Positions 35,497-45,300 of a stretch of DNA of 64,000 bases are shown here, one piece after another. This stretch comes from Geothrix sp. 21YS21S-2 (GTDB taxonomy: Bacteria; Acidobacteriota; Holophagae; Holophagales; Holophagaceae): assembly GCF_030846775.1 (NCBI RefSeq), contig NZ_CP132910.1:4839001-4903000 (forward strand), in the 5' to 3' direction. How positions within the stretch are numbered: position 1 is the stretch's first letter; each line of letters starts with the position of its first letter. The notes under the pieces are model-generated. The model did no database searches and was not told the origin of the DNA. It saw only the letters and a program-made list of their open reading frames with translations. The translations under genes were made by a program, and so were the position numbers.

Positions 35497-36726
35497 GTGC
35501 CCGACCTCCTTCCGGCGTCCGTGTCTTCCCCCTTCGCTGGGCGACGGGTCATGGTCGTGGAGGACAGCGCCACCCAGCGGGTCCACCTGGCCGGCCTGAT
35601 CCGGGAGCTCGGGGGAGCCGCCCCCCTCGAGGCCGCCAACGGGCTGGAGGCCCTGGCCCAGCTGGAGCGGGAGCCGCTCATCGACCTGATCCTCACCGAC
35701 CTGGAGATGCCGGTCATGGACGGCGTGGCCTTCATCGGGGAAATGGCCTCCCGGGGCTACCGTCCCGAGCTGGTCATCGTCAGCTCCCAGGAGCAGAACA
35801 TCCTGCGCTCCGTCCGCCTCATGGCCGTGACCTTCGGCCTGTCGGTGGCGGGCTTCGTGCAGAAGCCCGTCTTCCGCGAGGACCTGCTGAAGGTCCTTTC
35901 GGGCCCGCCCTTCCTGGGCCGGTCCGCGCCGGTGCCGGCCGTCCAGGGCGCCATCGGCCTGGACGAGATCCGCAAGGGACTCCGGGACGGCGAATTCCTC
36001 TGCTTCTTCCAGCCCCAGCTGACCTTCCAGGGAGCGCACCTGAAGGGCGTGGAGGCGCTCCTCCGGTGGCGCCACCCGCAGTCCGGGCTGCTGGGCCCAG
36101 GCGCCTTCCTGACCCAGGCGGAGACGGACACGGAGCTCATGTCCGGGCTCACCCTCCACGTGCTTGAATTCGTGGCGAGGCAATGGCAGGGATGGAACGC
36201 CCGCGGCCTCAAGCTGGAAGTCGCCGTGAACCTTTCCGCCCAGTCCCTGAGCGAGCCCGCCTTCGCGGACCGCCTCATGGAGAAGGTTTCGGACCTGGAC
36301 ATGCCACCCAGGTTCCTGGTCTTCGAGATGACCGAATCGGCCTCGGTTTCGAACCTGGGCCACACCCTCGCCAACCTGAACCGCCTGCGCATGCGAGGCT
36401 TCGGCCTGAGCATCGACGACTTCGGCACCGGCTTCGCCACCTTCGAGCAGCTCGAGCGGATTCCCTTCACCGAGCTCAAGATCGACCAGTCCATCACCCG
36501 CGGCCTCCCCGGCTCCGAGCGCCACACCATCCTCGCGAGGAACATGCTCCAGATGGCCAAGGACCTGCACCTCACCTCGGTGGCCGAGGGCATCGAGACC
36601 CAGGAGACGTGGGACGCGCTCAAGGCCCTGGGCTGCGACCGGGGCCAGGGCTACTTCCTGGGCCGGCCCATGCCGGGGGCGCAGCTCAAGGACTGGGTCC
36701 TGGCGGGTAGGTCCCACCTGAAGTAG
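35497..36726 (+). CDS. Response regulator with EAL cyclic-di-GMP phosphodiesterase domain
   Basis: 409 residues. An N-terminal CheY-like receiver (VMVVEDSATQRVHLAGLI, phospho-acceptor Asp68 in LTDLEMPVMDG, lysine in FVQKPVF) is fused to a full EAL domain that hydrolyses cyclic di-GMP. All signature residues are present: EALLRW from residue 186, NLSAQSL, FEMTES, SIDDFGTGF, KIDQSI, AEGIET and QGYFLGRPM. The enzyme should therefore be active and controlled by phosphorylation from a histidine kinase not adjacent. The GTG at 35497 has AGAGGA seven bases upstream; a GTG at 35443 lies upstream of the -10 box and was rejected. Convergent with fhs, 3 bp apart. Confidence 0.95.
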   Translation: MPDLLPASVSSPFAGRRVMVVEDSATQRVHLAGLIRELGGAAPLEAANGLEALAQLEREPLIDLILTDLEMPVMDGVAFIGEMASRGYRPELVIVSSQEQNILRSVRLMAVTFGLSVAGFVQKPVFREDLLKVLSGPPFLGRSAPVPAVQGAIGLDEIRKGLRDGEFLCFFQPQLTFQGAHLKGVEALLRWRHPQSGLLGPGAFLTQAETDTELMSGLTLHVLEFVARQWQGWNARGLKLEVAVNLSAQSLSEPAFADRLMEKVSDLDMPPRFLVFEMTESASVSNLGHTLANLNRLRMRGFGLSIDDFGTGFATFEQLERIPFTELKIDQSITRGLPGSERHTILARNMLQMAKDLHLTSVAEGIETQETWDALKALGCDRGQGYFLGRPMPGAQLKDWVLAGRSHLK

Positions 36727-36729
36727 CCT

Positions 36730-38412
36730 TCAGGACAGGCCGGTGATGTTCCCGTCCTCGTCGATGTCGATGAGTTCGGCCGCGGGGACCTTGGGGAGGC
36801 CGGGCATCGTCATGATGTCCCCGGTCAGGACCACCACGAAGCCCGCGCCCGCCGACACCCGCACGTCCCGCACGGCGAGGGTGAAGCCCTCGGGCCGGCC
36901 CCGGAGCAGAGGGTCCGTGGAGAAGGAGTACTGGGTCTTGGCCAGGCACACCGGGAGGTGGCCGAAACCCGCGGCCTCCAGGTCGGCGAAGGCCTTCTGG
37001 ACCTTGGCGTCGCCCTTGATGTCCTTGGCGCCGTAGATCCGGCGGGCCACGGCGCGGACCTTCTCCCAGAGGGGGAGCTCCGCGGGGTAGGTGAAGGCCA
37101 GGGCGGGGCGGGGCCCTCGGGTGAGGGCCAGGACCTCCCCGGCCAGGTCCACCGCGCCTTCGCCGCCCCGGGCCCAGTGGTCGGCGCGCACGGCCTTCAC
37201 GCCCAGTGCGGCGCAGGCCTCCTCGATGGCCCCGGTCTCCTCGGGGGTGTCGGCGGTGAAGTGGTTGATGGCCACCACCACGGGCAGGCCCCAGGCCTGG
37301 ATGTTCTCGAGGTGCTTGACGAGGTTGGGCAGACCCCGGCGCACGGCCCCCGCGTCGGGGCGCGCCAGGTCGGCCTTGGCCACGCCGCCGTGCATCTTGA
37401 GGGCGCGCACCGTGGCCACCAGCACCACGACGTCGGGCACCAGGCCCGACTGCCGGCACATGATGTCCAGGAACTTCTCGGCGCCCAGGTCCGCGCCGAA
37501 GCCCGCCTCGGTGACGACGAAATCCGCCAGGCCCATGGCCATCCGGGTGGCGATGAGGCTGTTGCAGCCGTGGGCGATGTTGGCGAAGGGGCCTCCGTGC
37601 ACCAGGGCGGGGTTGTTCTCCAGGGTCTGGACGAGGTTGGGCTTGACGGCGTCCTTGAGGAGGGCGGCCATGGCGCCGTGGACCTTCAGCTGGGAGGCCA
37701 GCACGGGCTTGCGGTCCCTGGTGTAGGCCACGATCATGCGGCCCAGGCGCTCCTTGACCTCGTGAAGGGACTCGGAGAGGCAGAACACCGCCATGACCTC
37801 GGAGGCCACGGTGATGTCGTAGCCGGTCTCCCGCGGGGCGCCGTTGGCCGTGCCCCCGAGGCCCACCACGATCTGGCGGAGGGCCCGGTCGTTCATGTCC
37901 ACCACCCGCCGCCACACGACCCGCCCGGGGTCGATGTCCAGGGCGTTGCCGGAGACGAGGTGGTTGTCGATGACGGCCGAGAGCAGGTTGTGGGCCACGC
38001 CGATGGCGTGGAAGTCCCCCGTGAAGTGCAGGTTGATGTCCTCCATGGGCACCACCTGAGCGTAGCCGCCCCCGGCGGCGCCGCCCTTGATGCCGAAGCA
38101 GGGGCCCAGGGAGGGCTCGCGGATGCAGAGCATCGCCTTCTTCCCCAGGCGGGCCAGGGCGTCGGTGAGGCCGATGGTGGTGGTGGTCTTCCCCTCGCCC
38201 GCGGGGGTGGGGGTGATGGCGGTGACCAGGACCAGCCTGCCCTGGGGGCCGCCACGGAGGCGCCGGTAGAGGTCCAGGGAGATCTTCGCCTTGGTGCGGC
38301 CGTGGGGCTCCAGGTCGGGTTCGGGAATGCCGAGCTTCGCGGCGATCTCCCCGATGGGCAGCATGGCGGCGTGGCGGGCGATGTCGATGTCGGCGGGGAC
38401 GGGGCTGTGCAT
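36730..38412 (-). CDS. fhs: Formate-tetrahydrofolate ligase
   Basis: ATP-dependent formation of 10-formyl-tetrahydrofolate from formate; in anaerobes it feeds one-carbon units to purines or the methyl branch of acetyl-CoA metabolism. 560 residues, the family length. The P-loop [16 protein letters not shown] is near residue 65; ATP and folate contacts include [27 protein letters not shown] and [23 protein letters not shown]. The start at 38412 has GAGGT. The 30-bp gap to the tgpA-like gene upstream is strikingly AT-rich (TAAAATTTTTT) for this genome and may be a promoter. No other one-carbon genes lie nearby. Confidence 0.97.
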   Translation of the reverse strand: MHSPVPADIDIARHAAMLPIGEIAAKLGIPEPDLEPHGRTKAKISLDLYRRLRGGPQGRLVLVTAITPTPAGEGKTTTTIGLTDALARLGKKAMLCIREPSLGPCFGIKGGAAGGGYAQVVPMEDINLHFTGDFHAIGVAHNLLSAVIDNHLVSGNALDIDPGRVVWRRVVDMNDRALRQIVVGLGGTANGAPRETGYDITVASEVMAVFCLSESLHEVKERLGRMIVAYTRDRKPVLASQLKVHGAMAALLKDAVKPNLVQTLENNPALVHGGPFANIAHGCNSLIATRMAMGLADFVVTEAGFGADLGAEKFLDIMCRQSGLVPDVVVLVATVRALKMHGGVAKADLARPDAGAVRRGLPNLVKHLENIQAWGLPVVVAINHFTADTPEETGAIEEACAALGVKAVRADHWARGGEGAVDLAGEVLALTRGPRPALAFTYPAELPLWEKVRAVARRIYGAKDIKGDAKVQKAFADLEAAGFGHLPVCLAKTQYSFSTDPLLRGRPEGFTLAVRDVRVSAGAGFVVVLTGDIMTMPGLPKVPAAELIDIDEDGNITGLS

Positions 38413-38442
38413 AAAAAAATTACCTCGATTGAAAAAATTTTA

Positions 38443-40419
38443 TCATGCCCGCGCCTTCCGTCTCCAGGCCTTGGCCTCCTCCCTGGCGAGGCGGGCCAGG
38501 GCGCCGGCCTCTCCGCCGCCGTAGGCCACGGCGTCGGCCTCCCGCGCCAGGGCCTCCAGGTGGGCCGAGCGATCGGGGCGCTGCGCTCCCAGGCGCGAGA
38601 GCCAGACCCGGGCCGTCTCGCCCGGGGCCGGGAGCCGTTCCCGGCCCGCCGCGCGCAGCAGGGGCCCAAGCTGGGGGAGCCGGCCGGGGCTTCCGGGTCC
38701 GCCCGGGGCCCGGGGCAGCAGGGCCCGCGCCGCCCAGGCCAGGGCCGCCAGGGCGGCCACCGCGGCGGTGAAGGCGAGCCCGGCGCGCAGGGGTTCCCGC
38801 AGCCTGTCCGGTGCCATGCCGCCCACCTTGGCCTGGAGCCATTCGAGGCCGGCCACCTGATCCTCGTCCGAGAACCGCACCACGTTGCGGTCCCAGGCGA
38901 AACGCGCGGAGTCCGCCAGGCGCGCCATGGCCGACATGAACGAACCCGAGCCCAGGGCCGAAGGCGGCGCGGCCGGGGTGGGATCCTCGGTCCTCCAGGC
39001 CCGCAGGTCCGGATCGTAGTACTCCACCCAGCTGTGGGCCTCGTTCCGGGTCACGAGGTAGTAGCCGCCCCCCCCGATCCAGGTCCCCAGCCGGTAGCCG
39101 TTGACCACCCGCGCCGGGACCCCGCGGCGGCGGAGCATCACGGCCAGCGCGGAGGCGAAGTACTCGCAGTGCCCGGCCCGGGTGCGCTCCAGGAAGTCCG
39201 CCAGGGGGTTGGCGGCCCCGCCCGAGGGGTTGTCCAGGGTGTAGCGGAAGGTGCGCAGGGCGCTGGAGAGCCGCGCCGCCAGCTCGCGCGGGGGGAGGTC
39301 TCCCGGGGCCGTGGCCAGGCTCCACCGCAGGGCGCTCCCGGTGTCCCCGCCCGCGCGGGTGAGGAAGTCGCGCCGGGCCCCGCCGGGGAGCCGCTCCGGC
39401 TCGCCTTCCTGGGGCACGACCGAGAGCTTGAGGGGCAGGATGCGGCGCATGGGGAACCACCACCGCACCGAGGCGCCCGGCCCGGCCCGGAGGCGCTCCC
39501 CTTCGGGCGGGAACAGGATGGTGCGGCCGTAGGGGAGGGGGATGACGGGCAGCGGGCTGGGGCTGATGAACGCCTCGGCGGAGAGGGCCGCCCCGCCATG
39601 CCCGGCCTCGTTCCACAGGGCCGAGGGATTGCGGGGCGTGGCCTCGGAGACCTCCCACCGCTGCCCGTCCAGCTCCTCCAGGACCACGGCCCGCAGGAGC
39701 GCGAAGGCCCGTTCGAAGCCGGGCTGCCCCGGACCGGGGACGATTCGCAGGGCCACCTCGCCCCCGCCCTGGATGGGCCCCCCGCCCGCGAGGTCCAGGA
39801 CGTCGCTGAGCCCGGCGCGTCCCCCCGCGAGCCCATGGACGCCCAGGGGCAGGCCCCGCACGCCCATGCGCAGCCGCGGCAGCACCACGAAGAACCCGGC
39901 CGCCATGACGACGACCGCCGCCAGCCAGGCAGGAGCCTTTCGGAAGGGCGCCGGGTGGACGGGTCCGTGGCGCAGGAGGGCGGACTTCTCCCAGTTGAGC
40001 TGCATGAGGAACAGCGCGCTGCCCGAGACCCACACCAGGGCCCACACCAGGAAATCCAGCTCGGAGGTGGAGACGGCGGTGGTGAGGAACACGAGGAAGC
40101 CCATGAGCAGGAGCTGGCGCCGCTGCGCATCCTCCCGGGGCAGGCACAGCCGTACGCCGCAGAGGGCGAAGAGGGTGTTCACGACGGTGGGCAGCACCCC
40201 GGTGCGCGCCGCCACGTGGACGAGGAACACGGCCAGGGCAGCGATCTCCAGCAGGCGCCGGAAGCGGTACAGGGAGCCGCCGCGCCATTCCACGAGGGCC
40301 GCTCCCGCCAGGGGCACGGCCATGGCGGTGATCTCCGCGGGGCTGTAGGCGCCGGTGCTGGCGACGGCCCCCCAGGCCATCCATGGGGGGAGGTGGTCCA
40401 GCCAGCTCCCCGTCTTCAC
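38443..40419 (-). CDS. TgpA-like membrane transglutaminase
   Basis: 658 residues. Five or six N-terminal membrane segments (residues about 10-190), a large periplasmic transglutaminase-like domain, one membrane segment near residue 545 and a short cytoplasmic tail of about 100 residues. This is the DUF3488/TgpA architecture. The catalytic triad is complete: Cys418 in RAGHCEYFASALAVMLRRRG, His462 in EAHSWVEYY and Asp479 in TEDPTP. The start is a GTG that overlaps the anmK stop codon (GTGA), so translation is probably coupled. In Pseudomonas TgpA is essential and thought to act in the cell envelope. AnmK next door recycles peptidoglycan, which supports a cell-wall role, but the partner MoxR/DUF58 genes often seen with this family are absent. 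Confidence 0.92.
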   Translation of the reverse strand: MKTGSWLDHLPPWMAWGAVASTGAYSPAEITAMAVPLAGAALVEWRGGSLYRFRRLLEIAALAVFLVHVAARTGVLPTVVNTLFALCGVRLCLPREDAQRRQLLLMGFLVFLTTAVSTSELDFLVWALVWVSGSALFLMQLNWEKSALLRHGPVHPAPFRKAPAWLAAVVVMAAGFFVVLPRLRMGVRGLPLGVHGLAGGRAGLSDVLDLAGGGPIQGGGEVALRIVPGPGQPGFERAFALLRAVVLEELDGQRWEVSEATPRNPSALWNEAGHGGAALSAEAFISPSPLPVIPLPYGRTILFPPEGERLRAGPGASVRWWFPMRRILPLKLSVVPQEGEPERLPGGARRDFLTRAGGDTGSALRWSLATAPGDLPPRELAARLSSALRTFRYTLDNPSGGAANPLADFLERTRAGHCEYFASALAVMLRRRGVPARVVNGYRLGTWIGGGGYYLVTRNEAHSWVEYYDPDLRAWRTEDPTPAAPPSALGSGSFMSAMARLADSARFAWDRNVVRFSDEDQVAGLEWLQAKVGGMAPDRLREPLRAGLAFTAAVAALAALAWAARALLPRAPGGPGSPGRLPQLGPLLRAAGRERLPAPGETARVWLSRLGAQRPDRSAHLEALAREADAVAYGGGEAGALARLAREEAKAWRRKARA

Positions 40420-41543
40420 CCGGGCACCCAGCTGCCCAGGATCGCGGGCCGGGAGGCCCCCGTGACCTCGGCGAGGTTCCCCGGGACGCCCGCGGCGCTG
40501 GCGGCGCCCAGAAGGGCCCAGCTCACCGCCTCCCTGGCGCCGGAGGGGAACTGCAGGTCGTCCTGGATGCGGAAGCCCGGAAGCCGTCCGGCGAGTTCCC
40601 GGCGCACGCGGCCGTGGAGGGCGCCGCCCCCGGACAGCAGGATCGGGGTGCCCGCGGGCATGGGGGGCGCCCAGGCCCGCAACTCCCGGGCGCAGGCCTC
40701 GGCGGTGAAGGCCGCCAGGGTGCCCATGCGGGAAGGGAGGGGGAGGTGCTCCAGGGAGCGCCGCTCCGAGTCCAGCCAGGCCGCGCCGAAGACCTCGCGC
40801 CCCGTGGACTTGGGCGGGGGGATGCGGAAGTGGGGATGGGCCAGCCAGGCTTCCAGGAGCGAGTCCTCCACGAAGCCCGAGGCCGAGGCCCCGGCGGGGT
40901 CGTAGGGCTTCCCGAGCCAGAGCGTGGCCGCCAGGTCCAGGAGCGTCATGGCGGGCCCCAGGTCCCAGGCCCGCACCTTCGCGCCGTCCCACACCGTGGC
41001 GTTGGCGATGCCGCCCAGGTTGAGCGCGATCCAGGGTTCCCTGCGCCCGTGGAGCCAGAGCTCGGTGAGGGGCACCAGGGGCGCTCCCTGGCCGCCCAGG
41101 GCCATGTCCCGCCGGCGCAGGTCCCAGACGACCGGACACTGGAGCTTCTCCGCCAGCACGTAGGGATCCGCCAGCTGGAGGGTCGCCCCGCGCACCGGGT
41201 GGTGCTGCACCGTCTGGCCGTGGAGCGAGGCCAGGTGGGGCTTCACGCCCAGGGACCGGGACAGCTGGAAGGCCGCGCGCGCGTGATGGTCGCCCAGGTC
41301 CCGCTGGAGGATGCAGAGCGCGCCCGGCCTGAGATTGTCGTTGGCGGCGGCCATGACGGTCTCCCGCAGGGCGGGCGGGTAGGGCTCGTGCAGGTGCCCC
41401 ACGAGGTCGAGGAAGGGGCTGCCGTCCTTGAATCCGGCCGGGTCCACCCGCGCCACCACCGCGTCCACGCCGTCCGCGCTGGTGCCGGACATGAGGCCGA
41501 GGACCATCCAGGGGCCCGGCGGGAGGGAGGAGGCGCTGATCAT
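40416..41543 (-). CDS. anmK: Anhydro-N-acetylmuramic acid kinase
   Basis: Phosphorylates and opens 1,6-anhydro-MurNAc during peptidoglycan recycling, giving MurNAc-6-phosphate. 375 residues. N-terminal phosphate-binding loop VLGLMSGTSADGVDAVVARVD, then SLHGQTVQHHP, NLGGIANATVW and DLGPAMTLLDL, and a C-terminal adenosine-binding segment GTPILLSGGGALHGRVRREL. All belong to the AnmK branch of the sugar kinase/actin fold. Overlaps the tgpA-like gene by 4 bp. Divergent from the zinc-ribbon membrane protein gene. No Shine-Dalgarno at good spacing is visible; a CATACT box lies 9 bp before the ATG. MurQ, the usual next enzyme, is not in the window. Confidence 0.95.
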   Translation of the reverse strand: MISASSLPPGPWMVLGLMSGTSADGVDAVVARVDPAGFKDGSPFLDLVGHLHEPYPPALRETVMAAANDNLRPGALCILQRDLGDHHARAAFQLSRSLGVKPHLASLHGQTVQHHPVRGATLQLADPYVLAEKLQCPVVWDLRRRDMALGGQGAPLVPLTELWLHGRREPWIALNLGGIANATVWDGAKVRAWDLGPAMTLLDLAATLWLGKPYDPAGASASGFVEDSLLEAWLAHPHFRIPPPKSTGREVFGAAWLDSERRSLEHLPLPSRMGTLAAFTAEACARELRAWAPPMPAGTPILLSGGGALHGRVRRELAGRLPGFRIQDDLQFPSGAREAVSWALLGAASAAGVPGNLAEVTGASRPAILGSWVPG

Positions 41544-41593
41544 CTCCCGGACAGTATGCCAGTGGAGTTAAGCTGTAGGGCGAGAGGTACGCC

Positions 41594-42271
41594 ATGCAGA
41601 CGCTCATGCTCACGGAACAGGCCGCCTTCCTTCGCAGGAGGGACGAATCGTCCGGCGGGGGGGGGATGGGCTGTTTCGTAATGCTCCTGGTCATCGGCAT
41701 CGTCGTGTGGCTCGTGATGCGCGGCCGGCGCGACCGCCAGGAGCAGCTGGGCGCGGCGCACCGCCCCATGGGCTCCGGGCCCGTGGAGGGCTTCACCTTC
41801 GCCAATCCCTACCCCAAGTGCCCCACCTGCGGCGCCGCGGGCGACAAGATGAAGCAGCATTACGACGGCCTGCGCAAGGTGACCTGGACCTGCGGCTACT
41901 GCGGAGGCACCGCCGGCGTGCAGGAGCTCAAGGACGAGGAGCTGCCCCCCGGCGCCCGCCAGCGGCTGGGCCTGGACGCGCCCCAGGGCCTGGCGCCGGG
42001 CCAGCCGGGCTACTACCCCAACCAGGGCGGCGGCGGCATGGGCGGCCTGCTCACCGGGATGATGATCGGCAGCATGATGGGCGGCGGCCACCACGACCGC
42101 GACCGGGACGGCTGGAGCGGGGACGGCGGCTCCTCCTCGGGCGGCGACTGGGGCGATTCGGGGGGTTCCTCCTCCTCGGGGGGCGACTGGGGCGACTCGG
42201 GCGGCTCCTCGGATTCCGGCGGCGACTGGGGCGATTCGGGCGGCGGGGACTCCGGCGGGAGCGACTTCTGA
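41594..42271 (+). CDS. Membrane protein with zinc ribbon and Gly/Ser/Trp repeat tail
   Basis: 225 residues. A short N terminus, then one membrane segment (GCFVMLLVIGIVVWLVM, residues about 25-42), a zinc-ribbon-like pair (KCPTCGAAGDKM ... WTCGYCGGTAG, residues about 75-110), a linker, and a low-complexity tail in which SSGGDWGDSGGS occurs three times and the chain ends GGSDF. Tails of this kind occur in YgcG/TPM-associated and other small membrane proteins, but I recognise no family here. The ATG at 41594 has GAGAGG upstream. It is divergent from anmK. The tail DNA is correspondingly repetitive (42120-42260). Function unknown. Confidence 0.75.
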   Translation: MQTLMLTEQAAFLRRRDESSGGGGMGCFVMLLVIGIVVWLVMRGRRDRQEQLGAAHRPMGSGPVEGFTFANPYPKCPTCGAAGDKMKQHYDGLRKVTWTCGYCGGTAGVQELKDEELPPGARQRLGLDAPQGLAPGQPGYYPNQGGGGMGGLLTGMMIGSMMGGGHHDRDRDGWSGDGGSSSGGDWGDSGGSSSSGGDWGDSGGSSDSGGDWGDSGGGDSGGSDF

Positions 42272-42361
42272 ACCCATAGCAAGGGTTCGTACGGGCAGGC
42301 GTCTGCGAAGGCGCTCGTCCCCGGTTTGTACGAAATCTCAACAACCCCGCAGCTCTGCCTG

Positions 42362-42367
42362 TAAAAT
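42362..42367 (+). promoter_or_regulatory. TAAAAT -10 box of the hybrid kinase gene
   Basis: TAAAAT 27 bp before the GTG start of the hybrid histidine kinase, in a locally AT-rich stretch. Confidence 0.45.
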
Positions 42368-42394
42368 GTATTATGTGGATTTAATGGAGTTGCG

Positions 42395-45300
42395 GTGTTC
42401 GGAATCCTTTCAAGGTACAAGGTCGGGTTCTGGGCCTCCCTCTGCCTCCTCACCGCGCTGGCGTCCCTGGCGGGGCACTATGCCGGGCTTCCCGCCCTGG
42501 CCGGCTTCGGCCGGGACCTGCGTCCGATGGCCCCCGCCGCCGGGTGGCTCGCGGCGCTCATTGGCGGCGGCGTGTTCCTTGCCGGCAGCGGGCGCCGCCG
42601 GCTGATCCTGCGCGGGCTCATGATCGCGGCGGGCCTGGCGGTGGGGGCGCCGCTCCTCTACGGCGTCCTCGTCCTTCGCGCGCCCGGCAACACCCTCCTG
42701 GCCCGGATCGGGTACCTTGCCGCGTGCTTCTCGCTGGCGGCGGCCGCAGGCCACCGGTCCGCGCGCTGGAGGCACCGGCAGGCAGCGGCCCTGGCGGCCC
42801 TGGTGCCCCTGGTGGCGGGGTCCCTGCTCCTGTTCGGCTATGCCGCGGGGATGCCGCTGCTGTTCGAGACGGAGGCTTCGGCCACCTCCCTGCCCGCGGC
42901 GCTCACGCTCTTCTTCCTCGGCCACGCCCTCCTGGCCCTGGCCGGGAACGACACCTTCCCCATGACCCTCTTCCACCTGGACCGGGTGGAACTGGCCGCC
43001 TCCACCAGCCTCTGGCTGAAGCGCCTGCCCGTGCTGAGCTTCATGGTCCTGGCCAGCCTGGGCGGGGCGGGGGGGGCCCTGTGGATGCGGGGGCAGGTGA
43101 CGGCCCACCGGCGCTCCGCCAAGGACCAGCTGGCGGCGGCGGCGGACCTGAAGGCCGCGGCCCTGGACCGCTGGATGGAGGAGCGCCTCGCGGACGCGGA
43201 GGTGATCCGGAAGGGCGGCATCCTCCAGGAGAGCCTGGCCCAGAGGCTCCAGCGGGGCCCCGGGCCCGGGGACGGCGCCATCCGGACCTGGATGGCCACC
43301 CTGCGCGCGCAGTGCGGCTACCGCTGCGTGGCGCTGTGCGATCCCGCGGGGCGCGTGGTGACCGGGGACGGTCCGTTCCGGCCGGCGCCCGGCACGCTGC
43401 AGAAGGCCCTGGACACCGGCGAAGTGTGCCTGGAGGACCTGCACCAGGACGAAGGCGGCGGCGAGTGGCGCTTCGGCCTCTGGATCCCGGTGCTGGACGC
43501 CGGCGGCACCCCGGCCGGGGCCGTGAACCTGGCCATGGGCGCCGGGCAATTCTTCGGGCCGTTCCTGGCGCAGTGGCCGGTCATGGGGCCCCGGGGCGAG
43601 GCGTTCCTGGTGGAACCCGGCAGGGGGCTCCTGGGTTCGGTTCCCGCCGACGCGCTGGGCGTGTTCCTGGAGGCGGCCTCCAGGGGAAGCAGGCAGGACT
43701 TCCCGGTCGGCGCCGGGAGCCTGCGCAACCGGGCCTTCGGCGCGGTTAGGCCCCTGCGCCGGGCGCCCTGGTCCCTGGCCGTGCGGATCCGGGAGGCCGA
43801 CCTCGTCGAGCAGCTGCGGCCCCGGTTCTGGGGCACGGCCATGGGGACGCTGGGCAGCGTCCTGCTGCTGGCCATGGCCACGGGCTTCCTGGTGCGGCGC
43901 CAGGGGGGCATCCGCATCCGGGAGCAGCTGGCCATGGAGCGGGAGCGCAAGGCCCTGGCCGAGCGATCCAAGGTCCTGATGCGCGAGGCCAACGACCTCA
44001 TCCTGCTGCTGGACCCGGATGGGCGGATCCTGGAGGCCAACGAGCGCGCCCAGGCCAGCTACGGCTGCACGGCGGAGGAGCTGCTGGGCCGGAACGCCGC
44101 GGACCTGAGGGCCCCGGAGGCCGCGGCGGGTTTCCAGTCCAAGTGGGAGTGGCTGAAGGCCGAAGGCTCCGGCGTCTGGGAGACCTGGCACCGGCGCAAG
44201 GACGGCACGGTGTTTCCCGTGGAGATCAGCAGCCGCGTCGTCTCCCAGGGCGGCGGAACCTACGTGCTCTCCTTCCTCCGGGACATCTCCGAGCGCCACG
44301 CCCAGGCCCGGGAGATCCGCCACCTCACCCAGCTGTACGCCGCCCTGGGCCAGGTGGGCCAGGCCGTGGTGTGGACCCGGGACCGGGCCGGGCTGTTCCA
44401 GCGCGTGTGCTCGGTCCTGGTGGAATTCGGCCGCATGGGCACCGCCTGGATCGGCGTCGTGGACCGCGCCACGGGCGAAGTGACGGTGGCGGGCCGGAGC
44501 GGAAGGGAGACCGGCCTGGGCCGGTTCAGGCGGGAAGGAGGGCGGGACGCCCTGGCCGAGGTGGTCCGGGAGGGCCGGCCCAGCATCCTGGAGGACGAGG
44601 CGGACTCCGCCGCGGCCTTCCCCATCGCCCAGGCCGGCGTGGTCACCCACATCCTGGGCGTCGTGGCCACGGACCGGGGCTTCTTCGGGGCCGGGGAGGT
44701 GGAACTGCTCGAAGAGACGGCCCTGGACCTGGCCTTCGCCCTGGACAAGCTGGACGAGGAGGCCCGCCGCGCACGGGCCGAGGAGCAGCTGCGCACCGCG
44801 GAGGAATTCGCGGAGAACCTCATCCAGACCGCCAGCGCCATCGTCGTGTGCCTGGACGAGACGGGCCGCGTCGTGGTGCTCAACGAGGCCGCCACCGCCA
44901 TCACCGGGTACACCCGGGAGGAGCTGCTGGGCCGCAACTGGTTCGAGGTTCTCGTGCCCAGGGAGCGGTATCCCGAGGTGTGGGACGTCTTCAGGGACCT
45001 CCTGGCCGGGGGGGGCGTACCCCGGCACTTCGAGAACACCATCCTCGCCAAGGACGGCACGGAGAAGGTCATCAGCTGGCAGAACAGCGAGGTGCGCAGG
45101 GGCGGACGCATCACGGGAACCATCTCCTTCGGCGTGGAGATCACCCAGCAGCGCCTGGCCGCGGAGGAACAGAAGCGCCTTGAGGCCCAGCTGCAGCAGA
45201 GCCAGAAGATGGAAAGCCTGGGGAGCCTTGCCGGCGGCGTCGCCCACGACCTCAACAACGTGCTGGGGGCCATCCTCAGCCTGGCCTCGGCCCACCGCGA

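Noticed and set aside
38443-41805. Continuous 1120-codon minus-strand frame as one giant protein
   Set aside because: The first 460 codons are a proline/arginine-rich shadow of anmK in another frame. Only the part after the GTG at 40419 is TgpA-like.
42120-42260. CRISPR-like array
   Set aside because: The repeats are in-frame codon repeats of the Gly/Ser/Trp tail with no spacers of constant length. The same applies to the Ser/Thr tract at 47640-47760 and the B-repeats at 28130-29400. No CRISPR array was seen in the window.
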